DNA of 9,410 nucleotides from Dehalococcoidia bacterium (GCA_016783225.1 JADHWZ010000078.1:1-9410), one strand, 5' to 3'; positions 1-6,923 are shown, numbered from the stretch's first letter. A program made the numbers and translations. The notes: generated by a model from the sequence alone, not told the origin.

Positions 1-64
1 CCGCACCCTCAATTTGATACGAGGCTGCCGCTGCCCCCCAGACGAAATCCTTTGAGAAACTCAT
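1..64 (-). CDS. Glycoside hydrolase family 1 (beta-glucosidase-like), N-terminal fragment cut by window edge
   Basis: The reverse complement of bases 64 to 1 opens with ATG and reads 21 codons without a stop. It contains FVWGAAAASYQIEGA, which fits the N-terminal signature of family 1 glycoside hydrolases (F-x-[FYWM]-[GSTA]-x-[GSTA]-x-[GSTA]2-[FYNH]-[NQ]-x-E-x-[GSTA]) at every position. In this family the Gln of the YQ pair binds the non-reducing sugar of the substrate. Members are usually about 430-480 residues, so about 95 percent of the gene lies left of the window. The start is supported by AAGGAGG (71-77, reverse strand) six bases upstream of the ATG. The enzyme would hydrolyse beta-linked glucosides or galactosides, probably in the cytoplasm, since no signal peptide precedes the catalytic domain. 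The exact sugar specificity cannot be read from this fragment. Confidence 0.88.
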   Translation of the reverse strand, partial: MSFSKDFVWGAAAASYQIEGA

Positions 65-127
65 TTGACCTCCTTCGTTAGAGTTGTCGTCCTCGGCCAA
101 TCTCCTCTGGCGATGAATCTTGGTTCA

Positions 128-156
128 AGGCTAGCATCCGGCCAAAGCTCTGTCAA
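128..156 (-). promoter_or_regulatory. Candidate sigma70 promoter for the GH1 gene
   Basis: On the minus strand there is a perfect -35 box TTGACA (156-151), a 17-base spacer and TAGCCT (133-128). The -10 keeps the three most conserved bases (T1, A2, T6) but only 3 of 6 overall. Transcription would start near 121, giving a leader of about 57 bases before the ATG at 64. The -35 box and spacing are ideal and the -10 is weak, so this is plausible but not certain. Confidence 0.4.
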
Positions 157-295
157 TAGGCGCTCATCAGAGCCGGCTGCCCCCAAGCTCTCCGAGGATA
201 TCCGACAACCGAGTACCCAACGCCCCCCACCGGCAGCACACTTTGATTCGCAAGGCTCGTGAAGGATGGCACGCAGAAGACAATAGCCCTCTCAG

Positions 296-325
296 TTTCC
301 ATCTCGGTCTGGGTGCGTGTATAAT
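296..325 (+). promoter_or_regulatory. Sigma70-like promoter for the gene at 368
   Basis: A perfect -10 box TATAAT lies at 320-325. With an 18-base spacer, the best -35 is TTTCCA at 296-301 (4 of 6 matches to TTGACA). The start point would be near 332, leaving a leader of about 36 bases. A strong ribosome binding site GAGGAGG (356-362) follows, five bases before the ATG at 368. Confidence 0.5.
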
Positions 326-367
326 CAGGAGAAGCATTTGTCTTTCGCGAAGCATGAGGAGGCCTAA

Positions 368-895
368 ATGAGCAAATCCAAGGGATTCTTATTGCTGTTC
401 CTGGCATTCGCCATCTTGCCACTTGGCTCCGCTACCGCCTGCGGTCAGCCTGGCCACAGTCCCACGTCCTCTTTCAATACCTACGCCAATGACGATTGGG
501 GATGCGCGCTTGGCTATCCCAGCGACTGGGAAGTCCAGGTAGTGCCTGCCGATAGAACGTGTCTCATGTCGCCTCCAAACGGTATAGGCACAGGCTCGCT
601 CAGGCTAGACGTGATAGAAGCTTTATCGGCCGAACAAGCCGCCGAGCGCTGGATAATAGCACTGGGTACGACGTGGGGCAGTGTGACTATGTTACACTCC
701 ATGAAGATGGAGGGATTGTGGGACTGGTACCTCTCCTACGACTACGACTCAGGGTACGGTCAGTTCCATGGAGAAGCATTCTTCAAGGAGGGTCCTGATT
801 ACCTCTACAAGATAGATACAGCGGGTGAGAAGGCAAAGTATGATACCTACGGCTTTCATGAAATAACCCCGACATTCGAGCTGTTGACCGAATGA
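368..895 (+). CDS. Small secreted or lipid-anchored protein of unknown function
   Basis: The 175-residue product starts with a clear export signal: Lys residues at 3 and 5, a hydrophobic core at about 7-18, then S-A-T-A-C with Cys25 as a possible lipid attachment site. The lipobox is imperfect (Ala at -3 rather than Leu), so cleavage by signal peptidase I is also possible. The mature part (about 26-175) has no catalytic motif I recognise. The segment around residues 43-55, a GYPSDWEV-type stretch, resembles the start of PsbP-like or similar small beta-rich extracytoplasmic domains, where a 'YP.gW' motif is common; this is a weak resemblance only. The C-terminal half is rich in Tyr, Asp and Gly. 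The gene has its own promoter and a strong ribosome binding site, stands alone on its strand, and converges on the binding-protein gene. It is a real gene of unknown role. Confidence 0.8.
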   Translation: MSKSKGFLLLFLAFAILPLGSATACGQPGHSPTSSFNTYANDDWGCALGYPSDWEVQVVPADRTCLMSPPNGIGTGSLRLDVIEALSAEQAAERWIIALGTTWGSVTMLHSMKMEGLWDWYLSYDYDSGYGQFHGEAFFKEGPDYLYKIDTAGEKAKYDTYGFHEITPTFELLTE

Positions 896-1116
896 AGACC
901 GCCAAAACACGCCACGTCAGCTGGATTCCCGAGGACTCCTCTAGCTGTGTGACAGGAGGAATGGCAGCAGCACTATCACTACCCCGGAGGCGCAGCGTCA
1001 ATTGAGCCGCACGCATCAATGGGCGAAGCTTCATGAACGACTTCGTGCCAAGCAGCAACAGCACCGTGAGTCGCCAGTTGTCCCAGCATTTGACCAAGGC
1101 GGCAGTATCGCCACCC

Positions 1117-1168
1117 TAGGCTGTCCCGTTTCGGCTCACGGCCTACACACTGGTCAAGCCACAGCCTA
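1117..1168. repeat. 8-base inverted repeat at the 3' end of the binding-protein gene
   Basis: TAGGCTGT at 1117-1124 is exactly complementary to ACAGCCTA at 1161-1168, with a 36-base loop. The right arm covers the stop codon of the minus-strand binding-protein gene. The position, between two convergent genes, suits a terminator, but no T-tract follows on either strand and the loop is long. It may be chance. Confidence 0.2.
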
Positions 1169-2884
1169 ATATCCCATGGCCGCCTTTTGCTCCAGGTCGA
1201 GCCATATCCGGGCATAGATGGGTGAAGGATTGACGGCTCCGGCACGGTTTTCACCGTAGTAATTCTCCACCCATGGCCAGGCATAGCGGTAATAATTCGC
1301 CGTCGGCAGCATTATGTAGGGACACTGGTCGATCGCATACACACATAGCTCCTTCAGCAACCTGCTCCGCTCAGCCGCGTCTATCTCCCTTCTGGCCTGG
1401 TACCACTTTTCATCAACAGAAGGGGCATCCCACAATGCCGTGTTCCAGTTCTGGCCTGACAGCATTGTCTCCCGGATTCTTGAGAATGGGTTGCCTGTCC
1501 CAAAATGGGTGAGATACATGTGTTCGTATCTCTTGCTATACATTGTACCGAGGTAGGCGCCGTACTCTAAAGGCTTGAGTTCAACCTCGACGCCAACATC
1601 AGCCAGGTTGCTTGCGACCATAGAGGCCATGTCAATGCTAGCCTGAAGGTTGTTGCACACCATTTCACACTTGAAGCCCTCGGGATACCCGGCCTCAGCC
1701 AGAAGCGCCTTCGCTTTCTCTGGATTGTAGGTAAACAGCTCTTGGGCTGACTCGGGAAGCTCATCAATGGGAGTATAGAGCTCCCAATCTGCACAAAATG
1801 GGAAGTTAAGGAGAATGGCATGACCACCCATTAACGACTCAATCATGCCCTGCCTGTCCACAGACATATTCAGCGCCTGCCGAATTCTTATGTCATCAAA
1901 AGGTGGCGTGTCTGCTCTCATACCAACGGCATTCTGGAGCTCCCCTTCCGGTTGCCATCTCTGCAGCTCAGGGTTTGTCTCTTCCAGGCTCTCGGCGTAT
2001 TGCCAACCAACCTCTTCGGCAACATCAACCTGTGCCGTCCGCAGGGCAGCTATTTGGGTAGACACATCCACTATGATGGGCCACACCATCTTGTCTACGA
2101 ACGGCAACTGGTATTCCTTCCCGTCAATCGTCGTTTTGCCCCAGTAGTTGGGGTTGCGTTCGTACGTTGTGCACGTGCCCTTGATATAATCCGTCAGCAT
2201 AAAAGGGCCTGTCCCGCAGGCGTTTTCCCAGTCACGAGCGCCTGCCTCCGCCAGCTCGGGGGGACATATCATGGTATAGTATCCCCACCCCAGTCTGTAG
2301 GGCCAGTTGGCGTTGAATTCATTCGCTTTCACCACAACCGTGTATTTGTCCGGAGCGGAGAATGAGTCTATCCAGTCATAGCGCCCTGGCACAAAGGCAG
2401 GCTTTGCCAAGATGCGATTCCAGGAAGACACCACATCGTCGGCGGTCAACTCCCTCGCCTCCATAATGCCCGGCTTATCCTGCCACATAACCCCCTGGCG
2501 CATGTGGAAGACCAGGGTTGACGGATCAGTCCACTCCCAGCTTTCAGTCAGACACCCTGTTGTGACCCCTTCCGGAATATACGCCATCGAGGTAAACGAC
2601 CACTCTCCTGCACCCCGCGGCCCCTTCTGCAGATCCCCAACAAGAAGCGTTTCCTGATAGGGGCCGGCAGTGTAGTTGTGCATCCACTGAACGTCAGCGT
2701 GGTCAAACGACAGGTGCTCCAAATCACAGAAGGTAGTAAGAATAGTGAGCGTCCCACCATATTGTGGGTCCTTTTCCTCCGCCGGCGCCACCTTTTCTCC
2801 TTCGGAAGGTGCGCAAGAGGCCAGCACGAGAGATGCCGCCATCAAGCAGCTCAGCATCAACCATAAGGCTCTCCTTTTCATCAT
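1166..2884 (-). CDS. ABC transporter solute-binding lipoprotein, peptide/nickel type (SBP_bac_5 family)
   Basis: The 572-residue protein is an extracytoplasmic binding lipoprotein of the DppA/OppA type. Its N-terminus has MMKRR, a hydrophobic core and the lipobox L21-A-S-C24, followed by a Glu/Lys-rich linker. After this comes the usual family opening with a YGGTLTI strand. Mid-protein, GTGPFMLTDY followed by ERNPNYWG is the family hallmark, and a later block with DIRIRQALNMSVDR and an EKAKALLAEAGYPEGF-type segment is also typical. Family lengths are 500-600 residues, so it is full length. The start is the first of two adjacent ATGs, with AGGAGG five or six bases upstream; the second ATG is equally possible. 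No permease or ATPase gene lies beside it, so it must work with a transporter encoded elsewhere. The ligand may be an oligopeptide, nickel complex, sugar or other solute and cannot be read from the sequence. Confidence 0.93.
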   Translation of the reverse strand: MMKRRALWLMLSCLMAASLVLASCAPSEGEKVAPAEEKDPQYGGTLTILTTFCDLEHLSFDHADVQWMHNYTAGPYQETLLVGDLQKGPRGAGEWSFTSMAYIPEGVTTGCLTESWEWTDPSTLVFHMRQGVMWQDKPGIMEARELTADDVVSSWNRILAKPAFVPGRYDWIDSFSAPDKYTVVVKANEFNANWPYRLGWGYYTMICPPELAEAGARDWENACGTGPFMLTDYIKGTCTTYERNPNYWGKTTIDGKEYQLPFVDKMVWPIIVDVSTQIAALRTAQVDVAEEVGWQYAESLEETNPELQRWQPEGELQNAVGMRADTPPFDDIRIRQALNMSVDRQGMIESLMGGHAILLNFPFCADWELYTPIDELPESAQELFTYNPEKAKALLAEAGYPEGFKCEMVCNNLQASIDMASMVASNLADVGVEVELKPLEYGAYLGTMYSKRYEHMYLTHFGTGNPFSRIRETMLSGQNWNTALWDAPSVDEKWYQARREIDAAERSRLLKELCVYAIDQCPYIMLPTANYYRYAWPWVENYYGENRAGAVNPSPIYARIWLDLEQKAAMGY

Positions 2885-3157
2885 TATTCCCTCCTTTTCT
2901 TCTTTCCTTGCTGCGTCGTGGCATCCGGGGCTCTCCCCAATGCCAAAGACTCCAAGTTAGTCGAAGCACCTCGCACGGTGCACTGATAGGTACGTCCCCT
3001 GACTCACACTCCTCCGCGCAGTCACCTTGGATGGGAGCCTTCTTCTGCACATGCCATACGAGTGTTGCTCCTGCCTGTCAGACCCACCCAGTATGGGACT
3101 CCATTACGTGCGTTCGGCCTCTGCGAAGCGCGTATGATAGTGTTAAGAAAGACGGAG

Positions 3158-3182
3158 GCCCTGCTATCTGATAACAAAGGGC
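3158..3182 (-). terminator. Possible hairpin terminator overlapping the stop codon of the membrane-protein gene
   Basis: On the minus-strand transcript, GCCCU (3182-3178) pairs with AGGGC (3162-3158). Inside it, GUUA can pair with UAGC, leaving a small bulge and a five-base loop. A pyrimidine-rich stretch with several U residues follows. The T-run is interrupted, so termination here is only a possibility. Confidence 0.25.
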
Positions 3183-3562
3183 ACAATAATGGCTATCAGG
3201 CCCATGAAGACGACCACGAGCATGAAGAGATTGTATCTGGTATTGTAATGGCTCAAAAGAGATGGGTCATAATACCCTTCTACGCCCTCATCTTTGTACA
3301 TCTTCAGCAGCCCACTTATCAGCTTTGACCTTGTTTGCTTTCCTTTCAACAACCCAAATATCACGACGAGATTGACCACCACCAACAGAGCAACAAACAA
3401 GGTCATCACAATCGTCGTATAACTCTCATCCCCCCCGGCGATTCCGGAATTAATGGCCAGAACCACCAGGTTAAGAAGAATCGCAGTGATGATGAAGATT
3501 GTGTCCGTGCGTGTGCTCTGTTGGAGTTCTGTAGTAATATGTTCGTGAACGCGCTGAATCAT
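3164..3562 (-). CDS. Small membrane protein with three predicted transmembrane helices, unknown function
   Basis: The 132-residue product has a hydrophilic, probably helical N-terminus (1-19), then strongly hydrophobic segments at about 20-42, 49-72 and 109-131. A charged, Lys/Arg/Asp/Glu/Tyr-rich loop (about 73-108) lies between helices 2 and 3. By the positive-inside rule the 73-108 loop is likely cytoplasmic. No cysteine, metal site or catalytic motif is seen, and I do not recognise the family. The reading frame is well supported: AAGGAGGG sits four bases before the ATG and a near-consensus promoter lies 68-96 bases upstream. It is on the same strand as the solute-binding protein gene 279 bases downstream, but it is not a typical ABC permease (too short, no EAA loop). 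It is likely a real gene of unknown role. Confidence 0.8.
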   Translation of the reverse strand: MIQRVHEHITTELQQSTRTDTIFIITAILLNLVVLAINSGIAGGDESYTTIVMTLFVALLVVVNLVVIFGLLKGKQTRSKLISGLLKMYKDEGVEGYYDPSLLSHYNTRYNLFMLVVVFMGLIAIIVPFVIR

Positions 3563-3886
3563 ATGCCCTCCTTATGATTTGGATACATCTCAAAGCTCGA
3601 CCCGTGCAGTACTAACCTCCCTTTGTTGAATTCTAGAGTCTGCGCCAGCAGGTGTCAAGATTACTATGTGCGCTCCGAGTGCGGGGAAATCGACACCGGA
3701 GGTCTCATGCCTCAAGACAATGTGCATTCGGCCCTATTGCGGCGCTCAGACAACTGCCCAAGCCGTTGTTGCCTCACACATACCTGAGCACACACGCCAG
3801 GGGAAAAGCCGGCAGGCGCAGGCAGTTGAACACCCTTCGTTGCAGTAGTATCATGTTGACAGTTCTCTTCACATTCGGCGATACTA
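3563..3886. other. Divergent intergenic region between the membrane protein and GNAT genes
   Basis: This 324-base stretch holds the minus-strand promoter and leader of the membrane-protein gene (3563-3658). The remaining 228 bases (3659-3886) show short overlapping ORFs on both strands without ribosome binding sites or protein-like features. No tRNA, array or long repeat is evident. A perfect TTGACA at 3856-3861 lies just before the GNAT start, but its -10 partner would overlap or abut the start codon. Confidence 0.55.
3630..3658 (-). promoter_or_regulatory. Near-consensus sigma70 promoter for the three-helix membrane protein
   Basis: Reading the minus strand, TTGACA (3658-3653, perfect) is followed by exactly 17 bases and TAGAAT (3635-3630, 5 of 6). 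The start point would fall near 3623, giving a leader of about 60 bases ending in AAGGAGGG just before the ATG at 3562. This is the best promoter match in the window and suggests strong constitutive-type expression unless a repressor acts here. Confidence 0.65.
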
Positions 3887-4363
3887 ATGATCAGGGAATT
3901 GTCTCCTGAAGATGCACCTGCCATCTATGACGTCATAAACCAGGCGGCTAAGGCCTATCAGGGCATTATTCCAGACGATCGCTATCATGAGCCGTACATG
4001 CCCGGAGAAGAGCTCCACCACGAGATGAAAAACATGGCTTTCTTCGGCTGGGAAGAAGAGGGCACGCTGGTAGGGGTGATGGGTTTCCAGCCGGTCGCCG
4101 AAGTGACACTCATACGGCACGCTTACGTGCTACCTGATTATCAGAAAAAAGGCGTCGGCGCGAGACTCCTTAACCATCTGATGCAGATGACGGAGAGCAA
4201 GCAGCTCCTTGTCGGGACTTGGGCAGATGCCACCTGGGCGCTCGACTTCTACCGAAAACACGGCTTCACATTCATGCCGGACAAGGACGAGCTTCTAAGG
4301 CGGTATTGGGATATCCCGCGGCGCCAGGTCGAGACCTCGGTGGTCCTGGGCATCACAATGTAA
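3887..4363 (+). CDS. GNAT family N-acetyltransferase
   Basis: The 158-residue protein has the GNAT fold order. It opens with IRELSPEDAPAIYDV (beta1-alpha1). A central strand GTLVGVMGFQ (about 59-68) follows. Motif A is at 78-95, with HAYVLPDYQKKGVGARLL supplying the Q/R-x-x-G-x-G pyrophosphate-binding loop for acetyl-CoA (Q86-K-K-G-V-G91). Motif B is at about 117-127, with WALDFYRKHGF containing the family's conserved Tyr. It would transfer an acetyl group from acetyl-CoA to an amine on a small molecule or protein; the acceptor is not predictable. Length is typical. The ATG at 3887 is chosen because it begins exactly at beta1, although the ribosome binding site is poor. The stop lies 15 bases from the stop of the convergent methyltransferase, too little for a separate terminator. 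Confidence 0.88.
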   Translation: MIRELSPEDAPAIYDVINQAAKAYQGIIPDDRYHEPYMPGEELHHEMKNMAFFGWEEEGTLVGVMGFQPVAEVTLIRHAYVLPDYQKKGVGARLLNHLMQMTESKQLLVGTWADATWALDFYRKHGFTFMPDKDELLRRYWDIPRRQVETSVVLGITM

Positions 4364-4378
4364 CAGTCACGACTTCTG

Positions 4379-5113
4379 TCATCTCGTTTTCATAACAAAG
4401 AACGCCGAGCCACACCATCCGTAGTACTTCTTGAACGTGTCTATCTCCTGTTGTTCTTTGTCAATTCCGACAAGAGCCTTGTGGTTATTAGTATGTCTCA
4501 CGCGAAGCTTCTTGATTCGTTTTTGAAGAGGGCCGTAATATTGGATCCACCAGGCGTCCTCCGGCAATGCAAAATGGTCGATGAGGTCATAGCCGCAACC
4601 AGCGATCTGTTCCAAGTACCCTGGGACAGTCTTTATCCCCGGATAATGGCCTTTCCAGTAATCGCATATCTCCTGTGGTGGGTCCGGCCGCAGCCAAGTC
4701 ATCTCATGGACGACCAGGAACCCATTAGGTTTGAGAAACCGTCGCCATTCCTTGAGCCCCCTTTCAAAACCCATTATCCATATGGAACCCTCAGCCCATA
4801 TGATGTCAAAGCTTCCATCCGGGAAATCCATCTCGAACATGGAGCAATTGACAGTCCTGACATGGTCGCCAAGCCCTGCTTCTTCAATCTTGCTCTCAAG
4901 TCTATCTAAGGAAGGCTGGTCGACATCGATTCCTATTGTGTCTCCTTGGCTTAACCTTGCAAGTTCCATAGTCGGTACTCCTGAACCGCAACCTAGATCC
5001 AGAAGACGAGGCTTATCCAATTTGGGAAGCATGTGAAACGCCTTTCTGGTGTATCTACTGAGACCCTCTCTCAGCAGCTCTTTGTCTATCTGGCATATTG
5101 TTTCTTCGGTCAT
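4379..5113 (-). CDS. Class I SAM-dependent methyltransferase
   Basis: The 244-residue protein is a complete Rossmann-type methyltransferase. Motif I, LLDLGCGSGVPT (37-48), forms the glycine-rich SAM loop. G-I-D63 is the acidic end of strand 2 that binds the ribose hydroxyls. The segment SMFEMDFPDGSFDIIWAEGS (91-110) covers motifs II and III, and the block after it (FERGLKEWRRFLKPNGFLVV, about 116-135) is motif IV with the usual 'LKPGG'-like turn (LKPNG). The C-terminal part (about 140-244) is a substrate-side extension with many aromatics. Substrate is unknown; the overall style fits small-molecule methyltransferases (UbiE/COG2226-like). It starts 27 bases after the truncated methyltransferase stop, with GAAGGTGG/GGGG-type purine runs upstream of the ATG, so it is probably cotranscribed with the MFS gene. 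Confidence 0.9.
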   Translation of the reverse strand: MTEETICQIDKELLREGLSRYTRKAFHMLPKLDKPRLLDLGCGSGVPTMELARLSQGDTIGIDVDQPSLDRLESKIEEAGLGDHVRTVNCSMFEMDFPDGSFDIIWAEGSIWIMGFERGLKEWRRFLKPNGFLVVHEMTWLRPDPPQEICDYWKGHYPGIKTVPGYLEQIAGCGYDLIDHFALPEDAWWIQYYGPLQKRIKKLRVRHTNNHKALVGIDKEQQEIDTFKKYYGWCGSAFFVMKTR

Positions 5114-5140
5114 TAATCCCCATCCACCTTCGCCATTATC

Positions 5141-5596
5141 TCATCTTTTGTGTCCTATGACGAACAAGTAGTCTCCGCCTTCCTTCGTCTCATAGGAAGC
5201 TATCAACTCGTTGATACGGCCGCACTGAATATCTTTCTCAAGCCGCCGGCAACCCTCTTCGATCTCATCCGACTTCGCCCACGCCGCGAATGTGGATATG
5301 CCCATACGCATTCGACGCTCCAGGTACATCCTGGGCCGGTGCTTGCCGCTGTAGAGAAAGAGGTCCCCGAGACCGTCCCTGACTTCATATGACTCCGTTC
5401 GTATCTCCCCGAAGCCGGCGCTTTGAAGGGCGTCCACGATTTCACTCCGACCTGACATCTGATCAATCGATTTCTTCATTCCCCTCGGGAAGTACTCATT
5501 CAACCAGTATCCCCTCATTTGCTCTGAAGTTGCCATGAAAATCACGAATTGGCCGCGACGCAGAACTCGGGCAGCTTCCCCGAAGGCCTGTCTCAT
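5141..5596 (-). CDS. 5'-truncated class I methyltransferase (C-terminal part only), likely gene remnant
   Basis: The 151-residue ORF starts inside the methyltransferase fold. Its first residues, MRQAFGEAARVLRRGQFVIF, correspond to the helix and strand that normally follow the SAM-binding half (the 'EaaRVLkpGG..v' region). A C-terminal domain with DLFLYSGKHRPRMYLE and GISTFAAWAKSDEIEEGC segments follows, as in about 250-residue methyltransferases. The GxGxG motif I, the acidic motif and motif II are all missing. The frame stays open for nine codons above this ATG (to 5623, stop TGA at 5626-5624), and these also look homologous (YLAN just before the Met). No ribosome binding site precedes the ATG. 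It begins 16 bases after the MFS stop, so any translation would rely on reinitiation. Without the SAM site it cannot methylate alone. I infer a deletion remnant; an assembly or sequencing error at the junction is the alternative. Confidence 0.72.
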   Translation of the reverse strand: MRQAFGEAARVLRRGQFVIFMATSEQMRGYWLNEYFPRGMKKSIDQMSGRSEIVDALQSAGFGEIRTESYEVRDGLGDLFLYSGKHRPRMYLERRMRMGISTFAAWAKSDEIEEGCRRLEKDIQCGRINELIASYETKEGGDYLFVIGHKR

Positions 5597-5612
5597 ATTC
5601 GCGAGGTATGAT

Positions 5613-6923
5613 TTAACGGCTCTTCACCGTACCGGTTGGTGGTTTGGGAGGCATGGCGAAAGGCATGGCGGCGACGAAAAAGGCAATTAGCGCCGCCAGC
5701 CAGGCGAACGCACTCACGTAGCTTCCGGTAGTGTCGTACACCCAGCCGACGTAGATAGGACCCAACACGGCGAGTGGTGGTGTGAGTAACATCGATGCTC
5801 CTTGGATGGAACCGAAGCTCTTCCGCCCGAAGTAGCGCGCCCGTACCGTATAGTCCAGAATCATTCCCGCACCGATGGCAGTCCCGGAACAGACGAGCAA
5901 TACGTATGCCGCAGACAGAGTTTGGTCGAGAACGAAAGTTGTGATGCCAATAGCTTGCAGGGCAAGCGTCGCCATGATCAGAAACCGGAGGCGATTCCTT
6001 GTCACCCGGTCAACGAGGAACCCGATGACGAACCTTGCCGGGATGCTGACCAGGGCCATGATGGCCACTATGCCAGCGGCTCCCATTGGTTCAATTCCCA
6101 TGTCGGTTAGCAGAGGGATGGAGTGCATGGCAATAGCGGGCCCTGCCACGTCATACCCGCCACGTGCCATGACCAGCAGCCAGAAGGCACGGGTCTTGAT
6201 TGCCTGCTTGAAGGTGAACTCCACCTCTCCGACTTCGGCGGCATAGTCTGCACCCCTACCCATCATTTGGCCTACGTGCGCTGTTTCCTCCTCAGTTGTA
6301 GCGCCATCCGGCAGCAATCCGTAGTACTCGGGCCGGTGCTGCCTGACAAAGGCAGCAGCGAGGGGCAGGCCAACAAGCCACATTACCAACCCACCGGTAA
6401 CGCAGGTCATTCGCCAGCCTTGACCGACTATCAGCCAGGCGACAAGCGGCAATACAAGCACCCCGGCCAGCCCGATAGACGCCATTCTAATACCCAGAGC
6501 CGTCCCCCTCTTTTTGACGAACCAGTTCGAGATTGCCGTATTCATCGGCAGCTCCAGGGCGATATTGACGCCCGTTCCCAATGTGACTCCCCATACCAGA
6601 TAGAAAGCCCAGAGTGAGTCTATGAAGTTCATCAGTATCAGACCCAGACCTATGAGGAACACACCGCCGACGATTATCCACCTGGGGCCAAATCTGTCGC
6701 TAAGCCATCCTGTCAGCAGCGATTGGGGCCCGTTTATCGCCTTACCGATACCAGCGGCAACAGATGTGGTGGCACGGCTGAAGCTCAGTCCTGAAGCTAT
6801 GGGTTTGAACAGTGCGGACATGCCGTAGCCGTAGTAGCCGGCTCCCCACAGAGTGAGAAGACTACAGGCTACGACTGTCCACCAACCGAAGAATATCTTG
6901 GGAAATCCTCTGCTCTTCTTCAT
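5613..6923 (-). CDS. Major facilitator superfamily transporter, monocarboxylate/oxalate-formate-like
   Basis: The 436-residue protein has two sets of hydrophobic helices (about 12 in total) separated by a hydrophilic central loop at about 193-240. The opening FFGWWTVVAC is common in OFA/monocarboxylate-type MFS carriers. Motif A, GWLSDRFGPR (72-81), sits between helices 2 and 3, and its degenerate copy GFLVDRVTRN (301-310) lies in the second half. Loop 4-5 carries WFVKKRGTALG (134-144), typical of COG2223/COG2814 carriers. It probably moves an organic anion or small metabolite by proton-coupled symport or antiport; the substrate is not predictable. The ATG at 6923 has no clear ribosome binding site, but it gives the expected short cytoplasmic N-terminus. 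It lies 170 bases downstream of the AOR gene on the same strand, and two methyltransferase ORFs follow closely. Confidence 0.9.
   Translation of the reverse strand: MKKSRGFPKIFFGWWTVVACSLLTLWGAGYYGYGMSALFKPIASGLSFSRATTSVAAGIGKAINGPQSLLTGWLSDRFGPRWIIVGGVFLIGLGLILMNFIDSLWAFYLVWGVTLGTGVNIALELPMNTAISNWFVKKRGTALGIRMASIGLAGVLVLPLVAWLIVGQGWRMTCVTGGLVMWLVGLPLAAAFVRQHRPEYYGLLPDGATTEEETAHVGQMMGRGADYAAEVGEVEFTFKQAIKTRAFWLLVMARGGYDVAGPAIAMHSIPLLTDMGIEPMGAAGIVAIMALVSIPARFVIGFLVDRVTRNRLRFLIMATLALQAIGITTFVLDQTLSAAYVLLVCSGTAIGAGMILDYTVRARYFGRKSFGSIQGASMLLTPPLAVLGPIYVGWVYDTTGSYVSAFAWLAALIAFFVAAMPFAMPPKPPTGTVKSR

Larger units (their letters stand above)
65..367. other. Divergent intergenic region between GH1 and the small secreted-protein gene
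   Basis: This 303-base region separates two divergent genes. I see promoter-like boxes for both directions (128-156 minus, 296-325 plus) and a ribosome binding site at each end. Short ORFs inside it have no recognisable protein features and no convincing ribosome binding sites, so I treat them as chance. No tRNA, long hairpin or repeat was found. A shared operator could lie between the promoters, but no clear dyad is visible. Confidence 0.6.

Noticed and set aside
121..145. GGTTCAA sequence as a tRNA T-arm
   Set aside because: No acceptor stem, D-arm or anticodon arm can be folded around it; the same string near 7067 also lacks a tRNA context.
918..947. CAGCT/AGCTG inverted repeat after the small secreted-protein gene as a terminator
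   Set aside because: The stem is only five pairs, the loop is long and no T-run follows.
2724..3171. Long ORFs overlapping the start of the binding-protein gene and its upstream region
   Set aside because: They run antisense or in another frame to a well-supported lipoprotein gene, with Pro/Ser/Arg-rich composition typical of shadow frames.
3856..3885. TTGACA (3856-3861) plus GATACT (3880-3885) as a promoter for the GNAT gene
   Set aside because: The -35 box is perfect, but the start point would fall near 3892, after the ATG at 3887, and a later start codon would cut off beta1 of the fold.
3652..3924. Overlapping ORFs on both strands in the region before the GNAT gene
   Set aside because: They have low-complexity Arg/His-rich products, no ribosome binding sites and no recognisable motifs; they overlap one another and the promoter region.
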